Counted from the stretch's first letter, positions 26,210-35,739 are shown. The stretch is DNA of 64,000 bases from Hellea sp. (GCA_014238285.1 JABABK010000007.1:36722-100721), one strand, 5' to 3'. The notes: a model not told the origin generated them from the sequence alone. Translations and numbers: made by a program.

Positions 26210-26799
26210 GATAAAACAGCGCCTCGCTCCCGAAGATAATCCAAGACCGGAAGCAATGACAATCCTAATATAGAGAAAAAATCACCTTTTACATGGGAGA
26301 ATAATTGAGACCCACGGCCTTCAAACTTATAAGCCCCGACGCTTTTTAATAGAGCTTCGCCCTCTAGTTTTAGGTAATTATCGAGAAAATCTTCACTGAA
26401 ATCACGCATGGTCAACTCAGTTTTTGCCAAGTGCCGCCAAACCGGGTTTCCATTTTCACAAATAACCACGGCCCCGATTAGATAATGAGTTTTACCTCTC
26501 ATAAGCAGAAGCCTCTCACGAGCTTCATTCATACAGGCTGGCTTATCAAAGGCTTTACCGTCCATTTCCATTATTTGGTCCGCCCCTATAACAAGACCCG
26601 TTTCGTATTGACTTACTTTTTTAGCTTTAGCTTCGGCAAGCGCATCGGCAATATCCCTAACCGAATAATCTTCGGCTAGCATTGAAGCTTTTATACTGGT
26701 TTCATCAACAGGTTTAACGATCACGTCAAAATCAATACCAGTGTCTTTTAAAATTTGTCGTCTTATTTCACTACCAGAAGCTAGAATTATACGCATCAT
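26206..26799 (-). CDS. maf: Maf-family nucleoside triphosphate pyrophosphatase
   Basis: About 197 residues. ILASGSEIRRQIL is the Maf N-terminal signature, with VIGADQIMEMDG (the catalytic acidic residue) and KPACMNEARERLLLMRGKTH next. YLKLEGEALLKSVGAYKFEG and the GDFFSILGLSLLPVL end are typical. It hydrolyses non-canonical or modified NTPs to monophosphates. TGATGATG at the ppsR end gives overlapping start choices at 26799 and 26796; its own stop overlaps the expected aroE ATG. Confidence 0.92.
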   Translation of the reverse strand: MMRIILASGSEIRRQILKDTGIDFDVIVKPVDETSIKASMLAEDYSVRDIADALAEAKAKKVSQYETGLVIGADQIMEMDGKAFDKPACMNEARERLLLMRGKTHYLIGAVVICENGNPVWRHLAKTELTMRDFSEDFLDNYLKLEGEALLKSVGAYKFEGRGSQLFSHVKGDFFSILGLSLLPVLDYLRERGAVLS

Positions 26800-27641
26800 C
26801 AAACTCTATTTGATCGAGTTTTGTGGTATAAAGTTATAATCTTTGCCGCTGTTTCTTCAATAGAGCGGCGCGTAACATCGACAACAGGGTATCCTTTTTT
26901 CAAGAACATTCTCTTAGCTTGCCGCATTTCATCCCGCACCTGGTCTATATTCGTATAATTTGTCGCTTTGTTTTCGTTAAGTCCAACTAATCTTTGAGTT
27001 CTGATTTGCGCAATTCGGTCAGGTGTGGCGACTAAGCCAACAATAAAAGGTTTTTTAAAAGTCTCTAATATACTCGGTAACGGCGCTGTTGGCACTAAGG
27101 GTATGTTTCCTGTTTTATAGCCTCTATTAGCGAGGTAAATACTCGTCGGCGTTTTAGATGTTCTGCTGATTCCTAAAAGAACAATATCCGCTTTTTTTAG
27201 TCCTGGAACATTTTGCCCATCATCATGAGCCATGGCAAAATCAAGCGCCGCAATCCGGTCATAATATTCACTATCAAGCGTTCTCTGCGCGCCGACCTCA
27301 TGAGTGATCGACGCCCCTAAATATCGTCCTAGCATGGCTAGGGTTGGGTCGAGAATAGAGATAGCCGTTATATTATTATCTGAGCAAAACTCTTCAAGGG
27401 TTTTGCGCCGCTCAGGATTGGCCAGTGTATATAATACGACCCCCGGCTTTCCGTCTATATCTTCAAGAGTTTTAGTCATTTGGTCTTCGGTTCGAACCAA
27501 AGCGTGCAAATGCTCTAGCGGCGTTGCATTGTTAAATTGAGCACAACTAGCTTTCATCATTGCCACTAGAGTTTCCCCTGTAGAATCGGAAACTAAGTGG
27601 ACATGAAAGTAAATTGAAATACTTTTATTACGTGTGCTCAC
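26799..27641 (-). CDS. ppsR: Pyruvate, phosphate dikinase/PEP synthase regulatory protein (DUF299)
   Basis: A 280-residue bifunctional kinase/pyrophosphorylase that switches pyruvate phosphate dikinase or PEP synthase off and on by ADP-dependent phosphorylation and Pi-dependent dephosphorylation. VHLVSDSTGETL opens the domain; the P-loop-like motif is LGISRTSKTPTSIYLA; YTNIDQVRDEM and a final basic helix follow. GTG start. It is the first gene of the leftward operon beside the putative oriC, the same position as in Caulobacter-type chromosomes. Confidence 0.92.
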   Translation of the reverse strand: MSTRNKSISIYFHVHLVSDSTGETLVAMMKASCAQFNNATPLEHLHALVRTEDQMTKTLEDIDGKPGVVLYTLANPERRKTLEEFCSDNNITAISILDPTLAMLGRYLGASITHEVGAQRTLDSEYYDRIAALDFAMAHDDGQNVPGLKKADIVLLGISRTSKTPTSIYLANRGYKTGNIPLVPTAPLPSILETFKKPFIVGLVATPDRIAQIRTQRLVGLNENKATNYTNIDQVRDEMRQAKRMFLKKGYPVVDVTRRSIEETAAKIITLYHKTRSNRV

Positions 27642-28050
27642 AATGTAAACTTTTTGTACTTATTTGAAGTTACCCACAAGGACTATTTTTTCTTAATAGC
27701 AATTGTGGAAATAGCATATAAAACCATCCGTTTTTCAATGTTTATTCAATGTCCATAACTGATAAATATCTTTTTATGAATAACATGGATAACTATAATT
27801 CAAATTTATTCCACAATTATATTCAGTGTTTAACTGTTTAGAATATAACAGTTTTTAAAGTTATCCTTGTTTTTAATTACCTTTAATTATTTTAATCCAC
27901 TCTTGATAAAGAATAGTAAATTAGCGACTTATTAATATTACTTACCAAATCGTTAATTTCATCCACACATCCACAACCCCTATTACTGTCATTACATTTT
28001 TTATTTATTAGAGGGGGGACAAACCAAGTGAATAGATTTAGGTATAATTC
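27642..28050. other. Putative chromosomal replication origin (oriC)
   Basis: A 409-base, visibly AT-rich, gene-free stretch between divergent ppsR and hemE. In Caulobacter crescentus the origin lies beside hemE. DnaA-box-like words (consensus TTATCCACA) are present: TTACCCACA at 27670-27678 and TCATCCACA at 27959-27967 (one mismatch each), ACATCCACA at 27967-27975, and two-mismatch words on the reverse strand at 27704-27712 and 27784-27792 and forward at 27807-27815. Runs of T/A between them could be the unwinding region. No exact TTAA-N7-TTAAC CtrA box was found here. Gene order and composition make the call; no box matches the consensus perfectly. Confidence 0.7.
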
Positions 28051-29079
28051 GTGACCCAAAATGTTTTACAAGTGCTTAGCGGACAAGAAGTTAAACCTTA
28101 TCCTATTTGGATGATGCGCCAAGCTGGTCGTCACCTTCCTGAGTACCTTAAAGTTAGAGAAACCGCTAAGGATTTTATTGATTTTTGTTTTTCACCTGAA
28201 AAAGCCGCAAAAGTTACACTTCAGCCTGTCGAGCGATATGATATGGATGCAGCTATACTTTTTGCAGATATATTATTGGTCCCAATAGCGCTTGGTAGAA
28301 AAGTAGAATTTATCAAAGGAACAGGACCCGTTTTAGAGCCAATCCAAGTGTCAGATATAAATACCTTTACATCCAATATGAGCGTTGTTGAGCCTGTTTA
28401 TGAAACAGTTTCCAAAGTTAGAGATCGGCTGGATCTATCAAAAACACTTATCGGATTTTGCGGAGGACCTTGGACAGTCGCAACTTATATGATCGAAGGA
28501 AAAGGAAGCCCTACCAAAGAAATAGCTAAGCGGTTTGCTTATGAAAACCCCGGAGCTATGGCTGAGATGCTTTTAGTTTTAGCTGAATCCAGCGCGGAAT
28601 ATTTAATAGAGCAAGCTAAAGCGGGGGCAGATGTTTTAAAGATATTTGAGAGCTGGGCGGAAAATTTACCGCCGCCCATGTTTGACAAATTAGTTATTGA
28701 ACCAACGAAGATTATTATTTCGCGCATAAGAGAAGCTGGTATTACTGTTCCTATTATTGGGTTTCCAAGAGGGGCGGGATTAAACGCAATTCGTTATGCC
28801 AGGCAAGTTGATGTTCAGGCTTGTGCTGCTGGAACAGATGTGCCGTTACAAAGCTTTAGAAATCAAATACCTGCACATATAGCGACACAAGGTAACCTTG
28901 ATCCATTAGCGCTTAGAATTGGCGGAGACACACTTCGCCAGGCGGTGAATAATGTTTTAGAGACGATTAGTGGACCGCATATTTTTAACTTGGGACACGG
29001 TGTTTCACCTGATGTAAAAATAGCGAATGTTCACGCTGTTATAAATCATGTCCGAACGGGAGACGGTGATTATGTATGA
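28051..29079 (+). CDS. hemE: Uroporphyrinogen decarboxylase
   Basis: A 342-residue enzyme converting uroporphyrinogen III to coproporphyrinogen III in haem synthesis. PYPIWMMRQAGRHLPEY is the UroD signature, with FADILLVPIALG, GFCGGPWTVATYMIEG and a C-terminal FNLGHGVSPDV. The start is a GTG at 28051; the GTG at 28028 in another frame stops after eight codons. It is the first gene to the right of the putative origin and overlaps hemJ by eight bases. Confidence 0.96.
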   Translation: MTQNVLQVLSGQEVKPYPIWMMRQAGRHLPEYLKVRETAKDFIDFCFSPEKAAKVTLQPVERYDMDAAILFADILLVPIALGRKVEFIKGTGPVLEPIQVSDINTFTSNMSVVEPVYETVSKVRDRLDLSKTLIGFCGGPWTVATYMIEGKGSPTKEIAKRFAYENPGAMAEMLLVLAESSAEYLIEQAKAGADVLKIFESWAENLPPPMFDKLVIEPTKIIISRIREAGITVPIIGFPRGAGLNAIRYARQVDVQACAAGTDVPLQSFRNQIPAHIATQGNLDPLALRIGGDTLRQAVNNVLETISGPHIFNLGHGVSPDVKIANVHAVINHVRTGDGDYV

Positions 29080-29500
29080 ATGGGTAAGAGCTTTTCATAT
29101 AATCTTTGTCATCTTTTGGATGGCTGGCTTATTATATATGCCAAGATTATTTGTTTATCATAGCGGAGCAAAATTAAGCGGGGAACTTGATGAAACTTTA
29201 AAAATTCAAGAGCGGCGCCTACTAAAAATTATTATGAATCCGTCTATGATTGCCGCTTTTATTTTTGGGATTTTATTACTCTGGATCCGGCGCGATAATT
29301 TATTTGATCAAAGCTGGATATATTTGAAACTTTTACTCGTTTTTAGCTTGATTGGATATCATGGATTTTTATCTAAAACTCGAAAACAATTCGAAGCTGG
29401 CCAAAGACCAAAGTCAGGAAAGTTTTTTAGAGGTTTTAATGAAATTCCGCCGATTGCGGCTATTATTATTGTTATACTTGCCGTTGTGGAGCCTTTCTAA
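29072..29500 (+). CDS. hemJ: Protoporphyrinogen oxidase HemJ
   Basis: A 142-residue inner-membrane protein with four hydrophobic helices. WVRAFHIIFVIFWMAGLLY contains the conserved His near the N-terminus, RLFVYH the second, and the middle has YLKLLLVFSLIGYHGFL. HemJ oxidises protoporphyrinogen IX in bacteria lacking HemG/HemY. The ATG at 29072 with GGGAG upstream is preferred to one at 29048 because it gives the standard N-terminus. Translationally coupled to hemE, fitting the shared pathway. Confidence 0.9.
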   Translation: MYEWVRAFHIIFVIFWMAGLLYMPRLFVYHSGAKLSGELDETLKIQERRLLKIIMNPSMIAAFIFGILLLWIRRDNLFDQSWIYLKLLLVFSLIGYHGFLSKTRKQFEAGQRPKSGKFFRGFNEIPPIAAIIIVILAVVEPF

Positions 29501-29506
29501 TAGGGC

Positions 29507-29535
29507 TTGACGGATATATTTTTTCTCCATATAGG
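29507..29535 (+). promoter_or_regulatory. Candidate promoter of rho
   Basis: TTGACG at 29507-29512 and TATAGG at 29530-29535 with a 17-base spacer, in the 109-base gap between hemJ and rho. It matches the sigma-70-type pattern well at -35 and moderately at -10. It leaves a leader of about 70 bases. Confidence 0.4.
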
Positions 29536-29609
29536 CCCATTTAATAAAGCTGTTCTGGCTTTTCGGGCTCAAGTACCGATCTAAAACCTCCATTAAAAAA
29601 ATTAAAGCT

Positions 29610-30902
29610 ATGTCTAACGAAATTAATATTGATGAACTCGAATCCATATCCTTGGATGATTTAAAAGTGAAAAAACCTAATGAGCTAATTGAATTTGCAG
29701 AAGCGGTCGGCGTTGAAAATGCTAGTTCTATGCGAAAACAGGATATATTCTTTTCAATATTGAAAGACCTAGCTGAAGAAGATATCACTATTCATGGTAG
29801 CGGTGTTGTTGAACTTCTCCAAGACGGGTTTGGGTTTTTAAGAGCCCCTGAAGCTAATTACCTCCCAGGTCCTGATGATATTTATGTTAGCCCGAAGCAA
29901 ATTAAGAAATTTAGCCTTAAAACCGGAGATACTGTCAAAGGCGTCATTCGTAGTCCAAGAGATAATGAACGTTATTTTGCCTTGGTCGAGATCGAGACAT
30001 TAAATTTTGAACTGATTGAAAATGTAAAACACAAACCTCATTTTGATAATTTGACGCCGCTTTATCCTGATGAGCGTATGAAAATGGAAATAGAAGATCC
30101 AACGCGTAAAGATAATTCAGGTCGGATCATTGATATAGTTGCCCCAATTGGTAAAGGTCAACGCGCTTTAATCGTTGCGCCGCCGCGGACAGGTAAAACG
30201 GTCCTCCTTCAAAATATTGCCCACTCTATCGAGGCTAATCATCCTGAATGTTATGTTTTAGTTCTCTTAATTGATGAACGACCTGAAGAAGTGACGGATA
30301 TGCAGCGTTCTGTTAAAGGCGAAGTTGTTAGTTCTACATTTGATGAGCCAGCGACTCGTCACGTACAAGTGGCTGAAATGGTTATTCAAAAAGCAAAACG
30401 CTTAACAGAAAATGGCAAAGATGTTGTTATTTTGCTGGATTCAATCACACGTCTGGGCCGAGCTTATAACACGGTTGTGCCGAGTTCGGGTAAGGTTCTA
30501 ACCGGCGGTGTTGATGCCAACGCGCTGCAGCGTCCAAAACGTTTCTTTGGCGCTGCCCGTAATATCGAAGACGGCGGATCTCTTACTATTATTGCGACGG
30601 CTTTGATCGAAACCGGGTCTCGTATGGATGAAGTTATTTTTGAAGAATTTAAAGGCACGGGTAATAGCGAAATTATTCTGGACCGTAAAGTTTCTGATAA
30701 ACGGATATTTCCGGCTATTGATGTGACTAAATCTGGTACGCGTAAAGAAGAGCTTCTTGTGCCGCCTCATGAACTTCAAAAGACATTTGTTTTGCGCCGT
30801 ATCTTAAATCCAATGGGCACTATGGATGCGATCGAGTTTTTACTCTCGAAATTAAAAGATACGAAATCAAACGCTGAGTTCTTTGAGAGCATGAATACGT
30901 AA
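29610..30902 (+). CDS. rho: Transcription termination factor Rho
   Basis: A 430-residue hexameric RNA helicase. N-terminal helix bundle ([14 protein letters not shown]), the cold-shock-type RNA-binding domain with [23 protein letters not shown], and the ATPase core with Walker [14 protein letters not shown], Walker [18 protein letters not shown]-loop and R-loop segments around [14 protein letters not shown], and ERPEEVTDM. Length and order are standard. Monocistronic by position; rho and hemJ near the origin is the usual alphaproteobacterial arrangement. Confidence 0.97.
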   Translation: MSNEINIDELESISLDDLKVKKPNELIEFAEAVGVENASSMRKQDIFFSILKDLAEEDITIHGSGVVELLQDGFGFLRAPEANYLPGPDDIYVSPKQIKKFSLKTGDTVKGVIRSPRDNERYFALVEIETLNFELIENVKHKPHFDNLTPLYPDERMKMEIEDPTRKDNSGRIIDIVAPIGKGQRALIVAPPRTGKTVLLQNIAHSIEANHPECYVLVLLIDERPEEVTDMQRSVKGEVVSSTFDEPATRHVQVAEMVIQKAKRLTENGKDVVILLDSITRLGRAYNTVVPSSGKVLTGGVDANALQRPKRFFGAARNIEDGGSLTIIATALIETGSRMDEVIFEEFKGTGNSEIILDRKVSDKRIFPAIDVTKSGTRKEELLVPPHELQKTFVLRRILNPMGTMDAIEFLLSKLKDTKSNAEFFESMNT

Positions 30903-30937
30903 TTTTGAAGTTTGGTTATATTGGCATATAACAAGCC

Positions 30938-31189
30938 ATGAATAACTTTATTGTAACATCTATTATAGCGTCAGTGGCTTTAACTTTGGCGCTTAATTTT
31001 TTGCCTGTTTTATTTCCAAAAGCAAGCCGCCGAGCCATGGATAAAGTTCATGAAACAATGGAAAATCAAACACAAGATATAGAAAAAGGAAAACGCCGCC
31101 GGATTCGTGTTTTCTTTCCTTGGAAGTTGATGTTTTTAGTGTCAGTTGTGCTGACAACTTTTTTAAATATTGGAACCTTGCTAAAGTAA
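30938..31189 (+). CDS. Small membrane protein, 83 residues
   Basis: Two hydrophobic helices (about residues 4-24 and 62-80) flank a very basic loop (GKRRRIRVFFPWKL). No family recognised. It sits between rho and a convergent membrane protein whose stop adjoins its own. No strong Shine-Dalgarno site is seen, so the call is tentative. Confidence 0.5.
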   Translation: MNNFIVTSIIASVALTLALNFLPVLFPKASRRAMDKVHETMENQTQDIEKGKRRRIRVFFPWKLMFLVSVVLTTFLNIGTLLK

Positions 31190-31642
31190 TTAAATTATGC
31201 TGCTTCGTTGATTTAAGCGGTGAAAAACATAGCCGCCAATACCGCCAGCCATAATCTGAAGAAAAAACCCAAAACTATCTCGAGCGCCTGCAACAATTTG
31301 AATATCGAAAAACGTCTTTTTCATTAAAAACAGCATAATAAAAAGAGCAACCATGCCTGCCCCGATGAAAATCCAGCGCCTAAGCTTTGGGAATTTACGG
31401 CTAAGGAACAATGCTAAAGTAAGCGCGACTGTTAGAGCGATAGAAATAAAGATTATAAAAACAGACCCGAAGTGTATTAAATCAAAGCCAGTCATTGTTA
31501 GCCGGTCCGAAAAAGAAATGTCGCCGCCAATGTTTCTCAGTAAGGAGATGACTCGCTGAGTTGAAAAAACCATGCCCAGTGCAGTGGTGACTAATATGCT
31601 AGCCATAAGCGGTATTAGAAATGTTTTAAAAAAAGCTTGCAT
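31190..31642 (-). CDS. Hypothetical four-helix membrane protein
   Basis: A 150-residue protein with four predicted membrane helices (about 10-27, 56-80, 88-107, 124-141) and basic loops, for example RKFPKLRR. No motif identifies a family. It is convergent with the small membrane gene and divergent from the sugar dehydrogenase gene. Confidence 0.55.
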   Translation of the reverse strand: MQAFFKTFLIPLMASILVTTALGMVFSTQRVISLLRNIGGDISFSDRLTMTGFDLIHFGSVFIIFISIALTVALTLALFLSRKFPKLRRWIFIGAGMVALFIMLFLMKKTFFDIQIVAGARDSFGFFLQIMAGGIGGYVFHRLNQRSSII

Positions 31643-31707
31643 CGTCTGTCCTTGTGAAGTTGTCAGAATGGCCTAAACTAGACCTGTAGGTCAATCCGGA
31701 GAAACCA

Positions 31708-32835
31708 ATGTTTCGATTACTATCCCTAGTCATTCTAACTGTTAGCCTGGCAGCGTGTTTGCAAGCTCAGCCGGCTCAAGATGTTTCAAATATTCCATCA
31801 ACGGATTTTCAAATCCAAACTATTAGTGAGGAGCTGGTAAAGCCATGGGGAATAGCTGTTCTGCCTGATGGGAGTTACTTGGTTACTGAAATTAGTGGCG
31901 CTCTTAAACATATTCAAAAAAACAAAACAGTAAATATAGGCGGTTTACCTGAAGATATATTTGCAACTGGCCAAGGTGGTTTAATGGGGATAGTTTTAGG
32001 GCCTGATTTTGAAACCAATAAGGACCTTTATTTATCTTATGCCTATGGAAATAACAAAGATAACGGAACGGCGATCTACAAGGCCAAACTAGGTAAAGCC
32101 AAACTTAAAGGCGGAACAGTAATTTTTAAGGCCTGGCCAGGCAAAGCAGCTGGATCACATTTTGGGGGTCGCATGGTGTTTTTGCCTGATGGAACTCTCG
32201 TTCTAACGCTTGGTGATGGTTTTGCCTATCGTGAAGATGCTCAAAAAAAGAACACTCACCTTGGAAAGCTTGTAAGGCTTAATGCTAATGGTAGCGCGGC
32301 TACATCAAACCCTTTTGCCGAGGATAAAACAGCTAAGCCAGAAATTTACTCAATGGGTCATCGTAACCCACAAGGTTTGTTTTTTGATACTCAGACCGGA
32401 AATTTGTGGGAACATGAGCATGGTCCCCGCGGCGGAGACGAGCTAAATTTGATTAAAGCCGGCGCTAATTATGGCTGGCCAATAGCGACGACAGGGACTG
32501 ATTATAACGGCGCAATGATTACGCCCCATAAGTCTTATGAAGGTATGGAGCCATTTGTCCATGACTGGGTGCCGTCAATTGCCCCTAGTGGTTTGACGAT
32601 TTATCGAGGAGATATGTTTCCCCAGTGGGAGGGCGATGCCTTTATTGGCGCGCTTGCGGGGAAGGCTTTATGGCGGGTTGACCTAGACGGAACGAAAGCG
32701 ATTGGAACAACCCGTCTATTGGCAGATTTAGAAAAAAGGGTTCGTGATGTTGTTGTTGACCAAGACGGCGCTTTGTTAGTTTTAACGGAATCCAAAGATG
32801 GCGGCAGTCTTTTGAAAATCACGCCTAAAAAATAG
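31708..32835 (+). CDS. PQQ-dependent sugar dehydrogenase (soluble aldose/sorbosone type), lipoprotein
   Basis: A 375-residue six-bladed propeller protein with a lipoprotein signal (SLAAC, C17). Hallmarks: PWGIAVLPDGSYLVTE, GQGGLMGIVLGPDF, GGRMVFLPDGTLVLTLGDG, MGHRNPQGLFFD and EHEHGPRGGDELNLI, which carries metal/PQQ contacts in the Asd/GDH-B family. It probably oxidises aldoses in the periplasm and passes electrons to the respiratory chain. PQQ synthesis genes are not in the window. Its stop overlaps the mnmE GTG by one base. Confidence 0.88.
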   Translation: MFRLLSLVILTVSLAACLQAQPAQDVSNIPSTDFQIQTISEELVKPWGIAVLPDGSYLVTEISGALKHIQKNKTVNIGGLPEDIFATGQGGLMGIVLGPDFETNKDLYLSYAYGNNKDNGTAIYKAKLGKAKLKGGTVIFKAWPGKAAGSHFGGRMVFLPDGTLVLTLGDGFAYREDAQKKNTHLGKLVRLNANGSAATSNPFAEDKTAKPEIYSMGHRNPQGLFFDTQTGNLWEHEHGPRGGDELNLIKAGANYGWPIATTGTDYNGAMITPHKSYEGMEPFVHDWVPSIAPSGLTIYRGDMFPQWEGDAFIGALAGKALWRVDLDGTKAIGTTRLLADLEKRVRDVVVDQDGALLVLTESKDGGSLLKITPKK

Positions 32836-34166
32836 TGCCAGCAATTGATACTATATTTGCGCTTTCAAGTGGAGCAGGCCGGGCTGGGGTCTCTGTTTTT
32901 CGGGTTAGCGGACCAAAGACGTTTGCGCTTGCAAAGGCTCTATCTCGGAAAAAACTACCTACTTTGCGTCAGGTAGGGCTCAGGCAGTTTTATGATGTAA
33001 AAGGCAATGTTATTGATGAGGGATTGCTCATAATTTTCGCGGGCCCTCGAAGTTTTACAGGTGAAGACAGCGCCGAGCTTCACACACATGGAAGCCCCGC
33101 CGTTATTGAGGCTATGGGAAAAACTTTTTTAGATGCGGGAGCTCGGCAAGCTCAAGCCGGTGAGTTTACTCGTCGGGCATTTGAAAATGGGAAACTGGAT
33201 TTAACCGAAGCAGAAGGTCTTGCCGATTTAATCGACGCCGAAACTGAAGGGCAAAGGCGCCAAGCCTTGCGGCAAATGCAAGGTGGCTTGAAAGATATTT
33301 ATGAAGGATGGCGCAGCGGGTTAATTGACGCGCTAGCAGCCATTGAAGGCGAGATTGATTTTCCGGACGAACAGGATGTTCCTGATGCATTATCTCATGC
33401 TGCTTTTACTCCGATGGAAACCGTTATTGAGAATATGAAAAAAGCGTTGGCTGATAGCGATCGGGGTGAACGCGTTAGGGGCGGTATTCGGATTGCAATT
33501 ATAGGCCCGCCAAATGCGGGCAAATCGACACTGCTAAATAGGCTGGCCGGTCGTGATGCCGCTATTGTGTCTGATGAAGCTGGCACGACCCGTGATATTA
33601 TAGATATTCATCTTGATATAGCGGGTCTACCGGTAAGTTTTTCAGATACGGCAGGGCTGCGAGAAACAAAAAGCTCAATCGAAGCCGAGGGTGTTCGGCG
33701 GGCTTTACTTCGAAGTGAAGATGCTGACCTTCGTATCGGAGTTATAAGCGCTGAAACTGCGGAGGGCCTTGATACCACCATATTAGCCTTGCAAGCGGGT
33801 GATTTTTTGTTGGCAAACAAATCTGAAGACAAAGAATTAAATTTAAGTTTTGATGATTTGGCCGTTCGAAATATTAGCGCTAAAACTGGTCTTGGGTTTG
33901 AATCGTTCATGGATGATTTAACTAAAGTTGTAGAAGCGCGGTTTGCTTTAACGGAGCAAGCGGGCTTGACGCGAGTTCGGCACAGGGACTGTACCCAAAG
34001 AGCTATTGAGGCTCTTTCACGAGGTCAATCTAATTTAGTTATTGCGCCAGAGCTTGCAGGAGATGATGTTCGCGCTGCTTTGCACGCTATTAAAGAGCTA
34101 GCCGGCGAAGCTGACATTGAAGCTGTCTTAGGTGCTATATTTTCCCGTTTTTGTATCGGGAAATAA
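32835..34166 (+). CDS. mnmE: tRNA uridine-5-carboxymethylaminomethyl modification GTPase MnmE
   Basis: A 443-residue protein with an N-terminal folate-binding domain (TIFALSSGAGRAGVSVFRVSG), a helical domain and a G domain: G1 GPPNAGKST at 224-232, G3 DTAGL, the G4 region NKSEDKE, and the C-terminal FCIGK with the essential Cys. With MnmG it modifies wobble U34. GTG start overlapping the previous stop. mnmG is 14 kb away here, separated by unrelated genes, whereas the two are often neighbours near the origin. Confidence 0.95.
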   Translation: MPAIDTIFALSSGAGRAGVSVFRVSGPKTFALAKALSRKKLPTLRQVGLRQFYDVKGNVIDEGLLIIFAGPRSFTGEDSAELHTHGSPAVIEAMGKTFLDAGARQAQAGEFTRRAFENGKLDLTEAEGLADLIDAETEGQRRQALRQMQGGLKDIYEGWRSGLIDALAAIEGEIDFPDEQDVPDALSHAAFTPMETVIENMKKALADSDRGERVRGGIRIAIIGPPNAGKSTLLNRLAGRDAAIVSDEAGTTRDIIDIHLDIAGLPVSFSDTAGLRETKSSIEAEGVRRALLRSEDADLRIGVISAETAEGLDTTILALQAGDFLLANKSEDKELNLSFDDLAVRNISAKTGLGFESFMDDLTKVVEARFALTEQAGLTRVRHRDCTQRAIEALSRGQSNLVIAPELAGDDVRAALHAIKELAGEADIEAVLGAIFSRFCIGK

Positions 34167-34181
34167 ATCTAGTGACAGGTT

Positions 34182-35630
34182 TTATAAAGGCGTGTTCGCA
34201 AAAACCAAGCCATCAGATTCCAGGCCCTTAGTCGGTAAGACCTTTCGATCTCTGGCATAGTTTTGAAGGTTCAGCCAAGGTTCGCGATCACCCTGTTTTG
34301 GCATTTGATCAATGACGCGATTGATATAGCCTGGATTGAATATTGTAATCCAGGGCTGGGAAGCCATCCCGTCAGGTGCGATAGGAGTCACCGTTTTTGT
34401 GCCCGTTGCGTCCATGTGGTTGACCAATCGGCAAACAAATTCAGCAATAAGATCAGCGCGTAATGTCCATGATGCATTTACATAACCAAATATAGACGCA
34501 AGGTTTGGAAGCCCTTCAAACATCATGGTTTCGTAGTTAAATAGGTCGGGAAAGTGTACGGGCACATCATCCTTAAAAAAGGTAGTTTCGCCTAAAACAA
34601 TGATGTGAATACCAGTGGCTTTAACTACAATCTCGGCTTTTAAATGTTGGCCGGATTTCAACTGAATACCGTCATGAGTAAAGCTATCAATATGATCGGT
34701 TACAATTGAAGCGCTTTCATCTTTGAGAGCTTCAAAAAGATCATTATCTGGAACAGCACATAGGCGTTGTTCCCAAGGCCCATAGGGCGGGTTAAAGTGC
34801 TCATCGATTGGATAGCCTTCAGGAAGGGCTTTTTGAGTCCAGTTCATGAGCTGTTTTTTGGCTTTTGCAGGGTTTTTGCGAGCGGTATTAAATAACAGCC
34901 GTTGAAGAAAAATATTTTTGCGGCGGATTATATTATAAGCCCATGTATCAGGCAGTATTTTACGTAAAAAATTTGCGCTTTTGTCTACTGAAGGGCGCGC
35001 GAAAAAATAACTTGGCGTCCGCTGAAGCATAGTGACGTGTTTAGCCGTTTTAGCCATGGATGGCACAAGGGTTACGGCTGTTGCGCCGGAGCCAATAACA
35101 ACAACCTCTTTGTCTTTATAGTCGAGGGATTTATCCCATAATTGTGGGTGAATTAATGTGCCTTTGAAGCTTTCCTCATTGGGGAGCCCTGGGTTGTGAG
35201 GGTTTTCATATGAATAATATCCGGCGCACATAAAAAGGAAATTACATCTGTATGTCTTTCCGGAATTAGTTGTGATATGCCATTCACTGTTTTTGCTAGA
35301 CCAATTCGCGCTAATGACTTTGGTGCTATAAATTATGTTATCATCAACATTATGTTCTTTAGCGGTCTCATTGATATAAGAGAGGATTGCTGGCCCGTCT
35401 GCGATGGCTTTGTTGGACTTCCAAGGTTTGAATTTATATCCTAGCGTATGCATATCGCTATCAGAGCGAATGCCGGGATATTGAAATAAATCCCAGGTTC
35501 CGCCTTTAGCTTTGCGGGCTTCTAAAATTTTATAGGATTTACCAGGGCATTTTTTCGTAAAATGTACGGCTGAGCCAATGCCTGAGAGCCCTGCCCCAAC
35601 AATGATCATATCAAAATAGTTATCAGCCAT
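34182..35630 (-). CDS. Flavin-containing monooxygenase (Baeyer-Villiger type)
   Basis: A 482-residue class B flavoprotein. FAD site VGAGLSGIGSAVHF at the N-terminus, GGTWDLFQYPGIRSDSDM, NADPH site VVIGSGATAVTL, and the type I Baeyer-Villiger fingerprint FKGTLIHPQLW (F-x-G-x3-H-x3-W). It should insert oxygen into ketones or oxidise heteroatoms using NADPH and O2; the natural substrate is not indicated. It stands alone, 16 bases from the convergent mnmE. Confidence 0.88.
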   Translation of the reverse strand: MADNYFDMIIVGAGLSGIGSAVHFTKKCPGKSYKILEARKAKGGTWDLFQYPGIRSDSDMHTLGYKFKPWKSNKAIADGPAILSYINETAKEHNVDDNIIYSTKVISANWSSKNSEWHITTNSGKTYRCNFLFMCAGYYSYENPHNPGLPNEESFKGTLIHPQLWDKSLDYKDKEVVVIGSGATAVTLVPSMAKTAKHVTMLQRTPSYFFARPSVDKSANFLRKILPDTWAYNIIRRKNIFLQRLLFNTARKNPAKAKKQLMNWTQKALPEGYPIDEHFNPPYGPWEQRLCAVPDNDLFEALKDESASIVTDHIDSFTHDGIQLKSGQHLKAEIVVKATGIHIIVLGETTFFKDDVPVHFPDLFNYETMMFEGLPNLASIFGYVNASWTLRADLIAEFVCRLVNHMDATGTKTVTPIAPDGMASQPWITIFNPGYINRVIDQMPKQGDREPWLNLQNYARDRKVLPTKGLESDGLVFANTPL

Positions 35631-35683
35631 ATTTCCTTAAACCGTATAAAACGACGCCAAGCGAGTCATTCTTTGCCAGACAT

Positions 35684-35715
35684 AAAAAAAGCCCGCAAAG
35701 GAAAACTTTGCAGGC
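35684..35715 (-). terminator. Rho-independent terminator after the DUF3576 gene
   Basis: On the minus strand, GCCTGCAAAG and CTTTGCGGGC pair over ten positions (one T-G) around a five-base loop, followed by seven Ts. It lies 24 bases after the lipoprotein stop. Confidence 0.85.
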
Positions 35716-35739
35716 CTATTATTCGAAAGTGACTAATAC

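Noticed and set aside
27840..27960. CtrA boxes in the putative oriC
   Set aside because: Several TTAA words occur, but spacings are five or six bases rather than seven, and AT-rich sequence produces such words by chance.
28999..29015. parS-like word in hemE
   Set aside because: TGTTTCACCTGATGTA keeps only the left half; the right arm does not pair, and it lies in conserved coding sequence.
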